Origin: Acidobacteriaceae bacterium
GTDB taxonomy: Bacteria > Acidobacteriota > Terriglobia > Terriglobales > Acidobacteriaceae
Direction: 5' to 3'
NCBI GenBank assembly: GCA_030038195.1
Contig: JASHPJ010000130.1
Coordinates: 1 to 50,697, forward strand
Length of the DNA stretch: 50,697 bases
The position numbers were made by a program, and so were the translations under genes. Every line of letters starts with the position of its first letter. The stretch's first letter is position 1. The notes below the pieces were generated by a model that was not told the DNA's origin, made no database searches, and was given only the letters and a program-made list of their open reading frames with translations. Below are positions 1-7,940 of the stretch, one piece after another.

Positions 1-42
1 CTATTTTAGCCGCGCGCGGAAGCGTAGCCTGCTGCCGGTGAG

Positions 43-2346
43 TTACTCCGCCGCGGTCTCTGCCTCCAGGACGATGTCGCGGTGCGAGATGGTCGGATTG
101 CCGGTATCGTCCGTGGGTGTGGCAATCGCCCGCAGCGAATACGAACCTACTGACTCAGGAACCTTCATCTCGAACGAGTATGTCTCGGCTCCGAGCGGCT
201 CGATGGAGAACGGTACCTCATCGCCTGCGATCTCCTTTTCTGAGGCGTCAGCAAAGGAGAGCCGGAGTTTGCCGGTACGTGACCGGTCTTCATCGTTCAC
301 CATGGCAATGTTGAACCGGTGGCGCTGACCGGTAGTCAGCGTGGGATGCCAGAAGTCGAGATAGACACCGAGAGGCTTGAAAGCCTGCTCCATCTCCTTG
401 GCGAAGTAAGGATTCAGTTCGAGCGTCTTGATGTCCTGGAAGCTATCAGCCGTAAAGCCCTTGGGATCGCTGGCCGTGAGATAGACAAAGTGCAGCACGC
501 CCGCATAGTGCCGGTAAGCACGCCAGAACTCCGTCTCCCCACCGAGAATGTAGGCCTGTAGCTCCAGGCGGTTTTCGGTGGTGTTCTTGTCGCCCGGAAG
601 GAGCTTGGGGTAAAGCCGTTGCGTGAGCAGCGTGGGCGAGCCGTTACGGTTGAGCCAGAGCCATCCATACTCATTGAGAATCATGGCATGGGCGGTTTTG
701 TTGGCGGAATCTCGCGGGCCGAACATCGACTCCATATCCTGCAGCTTGAAATCAGGCGGTCGGTTTTTGCTGGACCACAAATCGCCCATTGCGGTCACAA
801 TGAATAAGTATTGGTGGTCTTCGACAGGATCATTCGATCCGGCGGGGCCGTTGTAGCTGTTTTCCCATGGCCGGTTGGAGAGATCGAGCGGGCGCACCTT
901 GTTGATGACGTCTGCGAAGCCAGGGAGCCAGGACTCATTGCTGGCGTCCCAGATGGCGACGCTGGGATGATTCCAGTTGTCGCGCATCCATTCGGTGTAC
1001 TCGGTGGTCATCTCCTCAAGGTTGTACTGCTTGCTGAAATCCTCGCCGCTTCGGGGATTGCCAACCCAGACGAAGTACTCGTTCTCGATGAGCAGTCCCG
1101 CTTCATCGGCGATCTGCAGCCACCGGTCGGGAACCGGCCCGATGCAGAAGCGGAAGGCATTCCAGTGCATCTGCTTGGGAATAGTGATCAGTAGGCGATG
1201 CAACCATTCCTCGTCCCACGGCAACATGCCGACATCTGGATCTTCGAAGAAGCGATGCAGGGTGATGTTCGATCCGCGCAAGAAGTAGGGACGGCCATTC
1301 AGATACGCGCGCTGGGTAACGGTATCGAAGTGGAAGTCGCGCATGCCGAAGCATGTTACTGCGGTATCGCCAGAGGTGGAAGTGGTGACCGTGTAAAGAA
1401 ATGGATCTTCAGGAGACCACAGATGTGCCTTGGGAATTGGCAGAAGCTGCGTGACGGTCTTGGTTTCTCCTGCGGCAATGTCAACTTCCATTTCGATCCT
1501 GGCCGAAGCCCGTGCGCGCGACTTCCACTCGAATGCCTGCTGGGTTACCTTGGTGGCGATCGCGTGGTCGGCATAGTTGTGCAGTTCTGTCTGCACCAGG
1601 GCGGCGGATTGAGCAAGACGCGGCGCCACCTGAACAACGGAGATGACGGGATTGCTCATGGTCATGAGTGTCACGTTGTCGTAGATGCCGGGCGTCCAAC
1701 GGTTCTTTTCAAAGTCGGTACCGGCGATGACATGGGGCGGCAGCACGCCAGGATGTGCGCCGATGCGGACGACGAGCTCATTTGAGCCGCTCCAGTGGAT
1801 GGCCTTAGTGATGTCGAAGGTCACCGAGGTAAAGCAAGGATCATGTTCACCGATGCGCACTCCGTTGAGAAAAACGAGCGTTCCGAATTGCGCTTTGTTG
1901 ATGCGAAGCAGAGCCACCTGATTCTTGGCCGGCGCAGTGAAGGTTCTGTGGTACCAAAAGTAGTTGCGCTTTTGGTGAGAGATACCCGGCGCATTGCCAA
2001 GCTTGTCGTATTCCGCCTGCGAGAGCCGTCCCTGCTCCACGAGATTGTAAAGCAGTTGGCGGCTTTGAAACTGATCCACATCGGGGAACGCAGGCACGGC
2101 GGAGTGCGCGAGCCCCGGAACCGGCGTCTTATGCGTGTACTCGCTGGGCATCGCATCGGGGCTGACACTGTCCTCAATATCCCATTGGCCATTGAGTGCG
2201 ATTGTGGTGCGGTGGGCGCCTGCGGTTCCACCCTCGAGTTCCGGTGTCTCCTCCTGACGCGGTTCACCGTGCAACCCACTTGATAATCCAATGCCAAGAG
2301 TCGCTGACGTGGACCAACCTAGAAATTCTCTTCGATTCATCCTCAT
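43..2346 (-). CDS. Secreted glycoside hydrolase family 2 enzyme (beta-galactosidase/beta-glucuronidase-like)
   Basis: A 767-residue protein with a Tat-like leader (NRREFLG followed by a hydrophobic stretch), so probably folded before export to the periplasm. The order fits GH2: an N-terminal sugar-binding jelly roll (about 55-240), an immunoglobulin-like domain (about 240-345), a TIM barrel (about 345-640) and a C-terminal beta domain. The likely acid/base is Glu471 in ASNESW and the likely nucleophile Glu559 in LNEYGW, both in the usual GH2 contexts. It should cleave terminal beta-linked sugars from oligosaccharides; the substrate (galactoside, glucuronide or mannoside) cannot be read from sequence. 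It diverges from the broken ROK gene across an AT-rich region, suggesting shared control. Family assignment is firm, specificity is not. Confidence 0.9.
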   Translation of the reverse strand: MRMNRREFLGWSTSATLGIGLSSGLHGEPRQEETPELEGGTAGAHRTTIALNGQWDIEDSVSPDAMPSEYTHKTPVPGLAHSAVPAFPDVDQFQSRQLLYNLVEQGRLSQAEYDKLGNAPGISHQKRNYFWYHRTFTAPAKNQVALLRINKAQFGTLVFLNGVRIGEHDPCFTSVTFDITKAIHWSGSNELVVRIGAHPGVLPPHVIAGTDFEKNRWTPGIYDNVTLMTMSNPVISVVQVAPRLAQSAALVQTELHNYADHAIATKVTQQAFEWKSRARASARIEMEVDIAAGETKTVTQLLPIPKAHLWSPEDPFLYTVTTSTSGDTAVTCFGMRDFHFDTVTQRAYLNGRPYFLRGSNITLHRFFEDPDVGMLPWDEEWLHRLLITIPKQMHWNAFRFCIGPVPDRWLQIADEAGLLIENEYFVWVGNPRSGEDFSKQYNLEEMTTEYTEWMRDNWNHPSVAIWDASNESWLPGFADVINKVRPLDLSNRPWENSYNGPAGSNDPVEDHQYLFIVTAMGDLWSSKNRPPDFKLQDMESMFGPRDSANKTAHAMILNEYGWLWLNRNGSPTLLTQRLYPKLLPGDKNTTENRLELQAYILGGETEFWRAYRHYAGVLHFVYLTASDPKGFTADSFQDIKTLELNPYFAKEMEQAFKPLGVYLDFWHPTLTTGQRHRFNIAMVNDEDRSRTGKLRLSFADASEKEIAGDEVPFSIEPLGAETYSFEMKVPESVGSYSLRAIATPTDDTGNPTISHRDIVLEAETAAE

Positions 2347-2672
2347 CTCCGTTTTGAAGATGTAACTTCTTGTCGACGTAATGAAATGAGAAACACGCCG
2401 ATGTCCGTAAATCGCCGCGCCTTGTGGCTACATCTTGCAGCGCGCGCATGCTGCAGCGGGTTTGCGAATGTTTCCTTTCCTGACAAGCCGAATTACCTGA
2501 ATATTCCACGAAGAGTATATTATTATGTTCGAAATAGTAAAATACAAAAATATATTATTGTTTTATATGGAAGATCAATCAAAACTACGGAATCCTACGA
2601 GACTCAATTGGAATCGGGATTTGATGACACCACCCTAAGCAGGACCTAAGCAGGAAAGGAAGAAACCATTCG
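2347..2672. promoter_or_regulatory. AT-rich divergent promoter region between GH2 and ROK genes
   Basis: No convincing gene lies in this 326-base gap. The part from about 2490 to 2580 is much more AT-rich than the surrounding genes. It contains the palindrome GAATATTC near 2509 and two copies of TATATTATT (2516 and 2551). A purine-rich ribosome-binding site (AGGAAAGGAAG) lies just before the ROK start. The arrangement suggests promoters for both genes plus a possible operator; none is experimentally defined, and the elements are read by eye. Confidence 0.45.
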
Positions 2673-3628
2673 ATGCGAGCCCTGGTAGCCGACCTCGGGG
2701 GCAGGCACATCAACTGTGCGATCGTGAGGCAGCGCAACATCGTTCGATTGACGACAATCCCGGTCAGCGCTGGCGCAAGACTGGAAACCACACTCTCCAT
2801 CCTGTCACAGACGTTGAAAGACCTGGCGGCAGCGGAAAAGCTGCCTTTGTGCGATTTCGCCGGCTTTGCGGTGGGGTTCTGCGGCATTGTTTCCCAGGCC
2901 GAAGCCCGGGTGCTCGCGGTGAATGGCAAGTACGAGGATGCTCCCGAACTCGACCTGCGGGGTTGGGCGCAGAAGGAGCTCGGTTTATCGTTGTTCCTCG
3001 AAAACGACACACGCCTGGCTTTACTGGGCGAGCGTTATGCTGGCGCCGCGGCAGGCTTTGATGACGTGGTCATGGTAACTCTGGGCACTGGAATCGGCGG
3101 TGCTGCGATGATTGGCGGCCACTTGCTTACGGGAAGGCATTTCCAGGCGGGATGTCTTGGTGGTCATCTTCCTCTGCGAGTTGATGGGGCAGAGTGCACA
3201 TGTGGTGGAACGGTTGCGCGGAGTCGGAGGCGTCAGGCTGGTCACTCCCTGGGATCTGCCGTAACTGGCCGGGATTTGCAGACAGCGTACTCGCACGCGA
3301 GGAGCTGAACTTCGAAACCCTCTTTCGTTGCGCCGGAGCCGGCGACGCAGTAGCGCAACAGGTACGTGAGCATTGCTTACAAATCTGGGGCACAAATGCA
3401 GTCGCTCTTATTCATGCTTACGATCCCGAGTTGCTCGTATACGGGGGCGGTGTGATGCAGAGCGGCGATCTGATTGTGAAGTCTGTTCAAGAGCACATTG
3501 TGCGCCGTGCGTGGACACCGTGGGGTAAGGTCCAGGTACGAGCCGCGCAACTGGGCAACAACGCCGCACTCCTCGGCGCGATCCCGCTGATTGAGGGCGA
3601 ACGATTAGAGAGAGCGCATGTACGATAA
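2673..3628 (+). pseudogene. ROK-family sugar kinase/regulator, frameshifted
   Basis: The first frame (2673-about 3209) encodes the N-terminal half of a ROK protein: the ATP-binding start (VADLGG), the LENDTRLALLGE segment and the phosphate loop GTGIGGA. The family zinc motif CxCGxxGCxE begins as CTCGG in this frame and continues as GCAESEASG in the frame that stays open to 3628. Joining the two restores a normal ROK length of about 317 residues. A single missing base near 3210-3211 explains the break. The unshifted frame runs on to 3308 with unrelated residues and would lack the zinc site and the C-terminal domain. No HTH precedes the kinase fold, so the parent was probably a sugar or amino-sugar kinase rather than a NagC-type repressor. 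A sequencing error is possible. A good ribosome-binding site precedes ATG 2673. Confidence 0.8.
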
Positions 3629-3844
3629 ACAGCCATTCATTCCGGTATCATCCTGCGGCTCCGATTGCTGCAAGGCGCGAAAGCAGTCGTGGAAAACCTT
3701 GATGGTGCGTTCGAACCATTCATTGTCCACTATGCCTAGACCTTCATCGTACCGGCCTCGGTGGGTCGTTACACGATCCCTCCCTACGGCATCGCGGAAG
3801 GAAAAACCTGCGGAACCATCAAGGCATTTGTACGGCAGGGATAA
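3629..3844 (+). pseudogene. Remnant: C-terminal end of a class I mannose-6-phosphate isomerase
   Basis: Directly after the ROK stop, in the same frame, translation gives about 70 residues resembling the C-terminal cupin of type I phosphomannose isomerases: a strand with ENLDGAFEPFIVHYA, then TFIVPASVGRYTI and a final TIKAFVR before a stop at 3842. A TAG at about 3737 falls where the family usually has GE or AE (HYA-stop-TFIVPAS), consistent with a GAG-to-TAG change. No start codon or metal-binding N-terminal domain is present. It looks like the 3' end of a lost manA-like gene brought next to the ROK gene by deletion. The assignment rests on remembered family motifs, not a search. Confidence 0.6.
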
Positions 3845-3961
3845 CCAGACCAAGTGGGCGTCTGGCCTGCACCCTCAGTTCCTACAGATGGCCTGGTTAA
3901 ATTAGGCTGGTTCAATCCGTCTTCGCAATCTTCGGGCCGGAGTAAAAAGGATCAATGCAGA

Positions 3962-4738
3962 TCAGGGCTCGAATGCTGGCCACAGATTGGCAAAGCGTGC
4001 CGGATCCGATACCCATTGCACAGATTCTGGATTACGAGCGAACTGTTCATAGAGCGGCACGGATGCCGAAAGGCCAAGCTCGGGATATGGACGCGCACTG
4101 CGAAGTGACAAAGTAGAGGACTTATAGCGCGGATTCGGCTCCCAGTGGATTGTATCCACGCCGTCAAGCAACGGAAACCACGCCAGGCCGCCATGGGCGT
4201 GCACTCCACTGTAATCGAAACCGTACTGGCGGTCGCACCATGCGCCAAAGAGCATCACTGCATCGGGATTCGCATTGATGACGCAGTGCGCCCAGCCTGG
4301 GGGAACTACCACATGATCACCGGGACCCGCTTCGACCGCCACGCATCGCCCCGGATCGTCCATTGCGCGCTCCTGCGCGTAAATGATGGCACGCCCCTCC
4401 CATATCTCGAAGATCTCAGGCGTGGACCAACCACAGTGTGGGGCTACGGCATGAATATGTCCCTGACTGCGGACCGGTTCGTGTCCCAGGCGGCCCGCAG
4501 CGTAGCCCACGACTCCAAACAGGAGCATACGGCGATGAAGCTCAGACTGATGCTCCTCGCGCCCGACATCCATGACGATGCTGTACACCGGGTCGGGCCC
4601 TTGGCAATCAGGGTCGCGAAGACTCCTCCGGATTGCATCCAACCGGCGGTACTCCGGTTCCGGACCGAAGATCCCGCTGCCGTACCGGTAGCTCAAATCG
4701 TCGCAAAGATGAATCGAGAGACAAGGGTCGAAGGCCAT
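3962..4738 (-). CDS. Cupin-type glucose-6-phosphate isomerase-like protein (second copy)
   Basis: A 258-residue protein with the cupin fold of archaeal-type phosphoglucose isomerase. Likely metal ligands are His94 and His96 (GHIH), a glutamate in the STPEIFEIWEG segment (Glu108 or Glu111) and His151 (GWAHCVIN), the latter after the typical GPGDHVVVPPG turn. The family interconverts glucose-6-phosphate and fructose-6-phosphate with an iron or manganese ion in the cytoplasm. It is longer than the canonical protein, with extra N- and C-terminal parts, so it may act on another sugar phosphate. It starts 25 bases after the stop of the shorter cupin paralogue, so the two probably share an mRNA. No clear ribosome-binding site is seen. 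Confidence 0.75.
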   Translation of the reverse strand: MAFDPCLSIHLCDDLSYRYGSGIFGPEPEYRRLDAIRRSLRDPDCQGPDPVYSIVMDVGREEHQSELHRRMLLFGVVGYAAGRLGHEPVRSQGHIHAVAPHCGWSTPEIFEIWEGRAIIYAQERAMDDPGRCVAVEAGPGDHVVVPPGWAHCVINANPDAVMLFGAWCDRQYGFDYSGVHAHGGLAWFPLLDGVDTIHWEPNPRYKSSTLSLRSARPYPELGLSASVPLYEQFARNPESVQWVSDPARFANLWPAFEP

Positions 4739-4763
4739 CTTCTATCTCGTGCTCTGTCACGGC

Positions 4764-5357
4764 TTACGCCTCTGTTACGGCTTCTTCCGGAACCAATACC
4801 GGCTTGCCATTTTTGCTGAGCACCCGTGCACTGAAGCCCTTCGAGGCCACGGTTTCGTAATCATGGCCTGCATCACTTGGCCAGCACGCCCAGAAGCAGA
4901 GAGCCGTGTCGCCGGTATTGACGGCGCGATGTGCGAATCCGCCAGGAATATAGTGAAGCGAGCCGGGAGACATGATTTCCACCTTTATGTTCCGCAGCTC
5001 ATCCATCAGAAGGAGCATTCCGTTCCCCTGGACGGTACAGTAGTATTCGGCGCGATTCCGTATGGTGTGGAAATGGCCCCTGGTCATAAAGTACTCATTC
5101 CCGACGCGCCCCGGCTCGATGATCGTTGAACCCCAGAACAGCCCTCCCTCCACCGTCGGCGACACCGGTTCCCACCACTCTACCCGGTAAACAACGGTCG
5201 CAGGATCAATCCCTGCAAGGGAAACCTTGTCTTGAAAGAATCCGGCGAGTTGGCCTGTGTTCGTCACAGATTTGTGAACGGGTGCTCCGCTCAATTCTCC
5301 GGCGAACCACTGTAGAGTCGGCTGATTTTCAATGAGCGCCTTCGCAAAAGTCATCAT
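4764..5357 (-). CDS. Cupin-type glucose-6-phosphate isomerase
   Basis: A 197-residue cupin matching archaeal-type phosphoglucose isomerase. The metal-binding set is His95, His97 (GHFH), Glu104 (AEYY) and His143 (FAHRAVN); the spacing is the same as the known His88/His90/Glu97/His136 set of the Pyrococcus furiosus enzyme. It should interconvert glucose-6-phosphate and fructose-6-phosphate without relation to the large classical PGI. It is the first gene of a pair with the 258-residue cupin and diverges from the MFS sugar porter across about 130 AT-rich bases, so import and first isomerisation are probably controlled together. Two adjacent ATGs (5357 and 5354) are possible starts. Confidence 0.85.
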   Translation of the reverse strand: MMTFAKALIENQPTLQWFAGELSGAPVHKSVTNTGQLAGFFQDKVSLAGIDPATVVYRVEWWEPVSPTVEGGLFWGSTIIEPGRVGNEYFMTRGHFHTIRNRAEYYCTVQGNGMLLLMDELRNIKVEIMSPGSLHYIPGGFAHRAVNTGDTALCFWACWPSDAGHDYETVASKGFSARVLSKNGKPVLVPEEAVTEA

Positions 5358-5487
5358 TGAAGAGAATACCTAATTCGAAACACGATTTCAACCATTTCAA
5401 GCATTATTATTATTGAATAACTTAAAAAAGCAAGTATTAATTGTTTTAAATAAGGCAAAAATCTCTATTCCAAGGGGAATACAGACG
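5358..5487. promoter_or_regulatory. Divergent AT-rich promoter region of isomerase pair and sugar porter
   Basis: About 130 bases between the isomerase and porter starts, strongly AT-rich, with an ATTATTATTATTG run near 5404 and no coding character. An upstream in-frame ATG at 5413 would add an unlikely Lys/Asn-rich stretch to the porter. I therefore treat the region as leader and promoter. The run recalls the TATATTATT copies upstream of the ROK gene and could be part of an operator for the local DeoR regulator; that is a guess. Confidence 0.4.
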
Positions 5488-6843
5488 ATGATACGCGAAC
5501 CCGGTAAGTCGCCCTACCTTTCTGCGGGAATCGTGGCTTCCGTGGCCGCCATCTCGGGATTGCTCTTCGGATTCGACACCGCCGTGATCAATGGCGCACT
5601 GGTTTTCCTGCGCTCGCAATTTACACTCACCAATTTGCTGACCGAAATAGCCGCGAGTTCGCTCCTGTTCGGGTGCCTTATCGGCGCCGCTGTTGCGGGG
5701 TCCTCCAGTGATCGACTAGGCCGGCGCAAGAGCCTGATCGGTGCGGCACTCCTCTTCGGCATTTCTGCTCTCACGAGCGCCTTGGCGCAGAACCTTTTGC
5801 AGTTCTGTCTTTCTCGATTGGCGGGCGGCCTCGCTATCGGTATCGCCTCTACGCTTACGCCGGTGTACATCTCTGAAATTGCACCGCATCACCGCAGAGG
5901 ACAGCTCGTTTCCCTCAACCAGCTTGCTGTCGTCATCGGGATTCTGGTTGCTTTCTTCACCAATTGGCAACTATCCGCCCTGGGTAACGAGAGTTGGCGC
6001 TGGATGTTTGCTGTTGCGATCATCCCTGCGGTGGGATTTCTAATCGGCCTTCTCTTCATTCCTGAAAGCCCCCGATGGCTGATTGCGCGCAAGTGTCGCG
6101 GGGATGGATATGAGGTCTTGAGAATGATTCTGGGCGAAGACGATGCCTCCACGGATCTCGTTGCCATTGAAGCGGCCATCGCGGAAGAAAACGCTGCCCC
6201 GAGTGAGCTCTTGGCGCCTGCGATGCGGATGCGTACTTTTGTCGCGCTGTCGCTGGCCGTGCTTCAGCAGATTACTGGAATTAACACGGTGCTTTACTAC
6301 GGATCGGTGCTTTTTACCCAGCACTTCCAGGACGGTTCAGCAAGGAGCGCCATCGGAGCGAACGTGGCCATCGGCGCAGTCAATCTTCTTTGCACCAGCG
6401 TTGCCATGCTTCTGATTGATCGCTGGGGACGCCGCAGCCTGCTTCTCACTTCCTCCGGCGGCATGGCAATTTCGCTCGCCATCCTTTCTCTGGGGCTACG
6501 CTCTTCATCAATCGGTCCATCTATGGTTTTCGCAAGCGTGCTGCTGTATGTCGCCTTTTTTGCCGTCGGACTCGGCCCAGTGGTTTGGGTTTACATAGCG
6601 GAAATCTTTCCTATGCGCCTGCGGGGACGCGCAACGTCCCTCGCTACCACGGCGCTGTGGACGGCATGTCTTGCAGTAACGTTGACCTTTCTTTCCATCG
6701 TGCAGGCGCTCGGCGCGCCCGCGGCCTTTTTGTTATATGCAGGGGTGTCTCTGCTAACGTTTTTCTTTGTATGGAAGTGGGTGCCTGAAACACGGGAAAG
6801 ATCGCTCGAAGAGATTCAACGGGTGTGGGAGAAACAGCAGTGA
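5488..6843 (+). CDS. MFS sugar porter (SP family, GLUT/XylE-like)
   Basis: A 451-residue, 12-helix inner-membrane carrier that should bring a monosaccharide into the cell with protons. Family marks are visible in order: GLLFGFDTAVINGAL in helix 1, SDRLGRRKS in the loop after helix 2, PESPRWLI at the end of helix 6, QQITGINTVLYYG in helix 7 (sugar contact), DRWGRRSLL after helix 8, and the C-terminal PETRERSLEEI. I chose ATG 5488 because AAGGGGA sits nine bases upstream and the protein then begins like other SP porters. The stop overlaps the start of the DeoR regulator, so they are translationally coupled. Sugar identity is unknown. Confidence 0.9.
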   Translation: MIREPGKSPYLSAGIVASVAAISGLLFGFDTAVINGALVFLRSQFTLTNLLTEIAASSLLFGCLIGAAVAGSSSDRLGRRKSLIGAALLFGISALTSALAQNLLQFCLSRLAGGLAIGIASTLTPVYISEIAPHHRRGQLVSLNQLAVVIGILVAFFTNWQLSALGNESWRWMFAVAIIPAVGFLIGLLFIPESPRWLIARKCRGDGYEVLRMILGEDDASTDLVAIEAAIAEENAAPSELLAPAMRMRTFVALSLAVLQQITGINTVLYYGSVLFTQHFQDGSARSAIGANVAIGAVNLLCTSVAMLLIDRWGRRSLLLTSSGGMAISLAILSLGLRSSSIGPSMVFASVLLYVAFFAVGLGPVVWVYIAEIFPMRLRGRATSLATTALWTACLAVTLTFLSIVQALGAPAAFLLYAGVSLLTFFFVWKWVPETRERSLEEIQRVWEKQQ

Positions 6844-7682
6844 AAGAACGGACACAATTTGTAGAGACTCCATCCACAGCAGCGGATTCCATCGATGCTC
6901 CTCCGAGCAAGCAGCAATCGCGCCTTAGGGTTATATTGGAGAAGCTCCGGCAGGCAGGCGAGGTTACTGTCGACTCGCTTAGCGCAGAGTTCAGCGTCAC
7001 GGCGGTCACCATCCGCCGCGATCTCGATCAGCTTGCTCGCGAGGGACTGCTGAAGCGTACCCACGGTGGCGCTGTTTCTATCGAACCTCTCTTTTACGAG
7101 CCTTTCAAAAACGACAACTCATTTCAGGCGCAGTTGGAGAAGATGGCGGATGAGAAACGCCGGATTGGACGAGCAGCAGCCGCACTGGTCGGCAGGGGAG
7201 AAACAATCGCTCTCACCCCCGGCACCACTACGATGGAAGTGGTGCGTGGCCTGCCTCTGAATCACAAGCTGACGATTGTTACGAACACAGTGAACATTGC
7301 GATGGAATTATCGCGGCGCAAGGACCTGAACGTCTTTGTGACCGGAGGGCATCTCCGCGGAGACTGGTTTTCCTTGGTGGGCCCGACGGCTATTCAGAGT
7401 ATGCAGCAAATATTAATCCACACTCTGTTTATCGGCGCCGATGGTATTGAGGACGACTCTGGTATCACGTGCTTCAATTCCGAAGAAGCCGATCTGAACT
7501 TTGCTATGGTGAAGCTCTCCAAACGACGGGTTGCAGTAGTAGATCACACCAAGTTCGGCGTCGTAGCCGGCTGGCGCATATGCCAAACCAGCGACCTGCA
7601 CGTGTTAATCACCGACACGGGAACTACGGATGAGATGCTGGAGCCGTTCCGGAACGCTGGCATTCAAGTGCTGCGAGTTTAG
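6840..7682 (+). CDS. DeoR/GlpR-family transcriptional regulator of sugar metabolism
   Basis: About 280 residues: an N-terminal winged helix (VTVDSLSAEFSVTAVTIRRDLDQL, then LLKRTHGGAV, the DeoR family signature) followed by a DeoRC effector domain of the ISOCOT fold that normally senses a phosphorylated sugar (TPGTTTMEV, TNTVNIAMEL, FIGADGI). GTG 6840 overlaps the porter stop as GTGA and has GGGAG eight bases upstream; an in-frame GTG at 6825 is the alternative. Cotranscription with the porter, and divergence from two sugar-phosphate isomerases, suggest it represses this block until the sugar is present. Confidence 0.88.
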   Translation: MKERTQFVETPSTAADSIDAPPSKQQSRLRVILEKLRQAGEVTVDSLSAEFSVTAVTIRRDLDQLAREGLLKRTHGGAVSIEPLFYEPFKNDNSFQAQLEKMADEKRRIGRAAAALVGRGETIALTPGTTTMEVVRGLPLNHKLTIVTNTVNIAMELSRRKDLNVFVTGGHLRGDWFSLVGPTAIQSMQQILIHTLFIGADGIEDDSGITCFNSEEADLNFAMVKLSKRRVAVVDHTKFGVVAGWRICQTSDLHVLITDTGTTDEMLEPFRNAGIQVLRV

Positions 7683-7694
7683 ACTCAGGACACT

Positions 7695-7720
7695 GGGATA
7701 GTCTGTTAAGCGACTATCCC
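7695..7720 (+). terminator. Stem-loop downstream of the DeoR gene
   Basis: Perfect nine-base arms GGGATAGTC (7695-7703) and GACTATCCC (7712-7720) around an eight-base loop, 12 bases after the DeoR stop. No run of T follows, so it is a weak intrinsic terminator or a 3' mRNA-stabilising hairpin. Confidence 0.55.
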
Positions 7721-7817
7721 CTCCCTGCCCGCGGCTCTTTGTTGCATTTGCTGTGCTCACTCCTACAGCAGTTTTCCAGTTGCTGTAAGAATTTGTCTAA
7801 AAACTTGATGCTTTGAA

Positions 7818-7866
7818 AGAGCACGGCTTCGAGCCTGCCCTGAGCTTGTCGAAGGGTGCCGCAATG
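7818..7866. repeat. REP-like extragenic element
   Basis: A short imperfect inverted repeat between convergent genes, containing CCTGAGCTTGTCGAAGGG, a core that I recognise from dispersed extragenic palindromes in several bacterial groups. CGGCTTCGA on the left partly pairs with TCGAAGGGTGCCG on the right. Copy number in this genome is unknown. Confidence 0.5.
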
Positions 7867-7940
7867 AAAACAATAAAACGGCGGTCTTTAGCTCCTGAGG
7901 GAACGGTTCGGGGACGCGGAAGGAAGTTTTGAAACACCTT

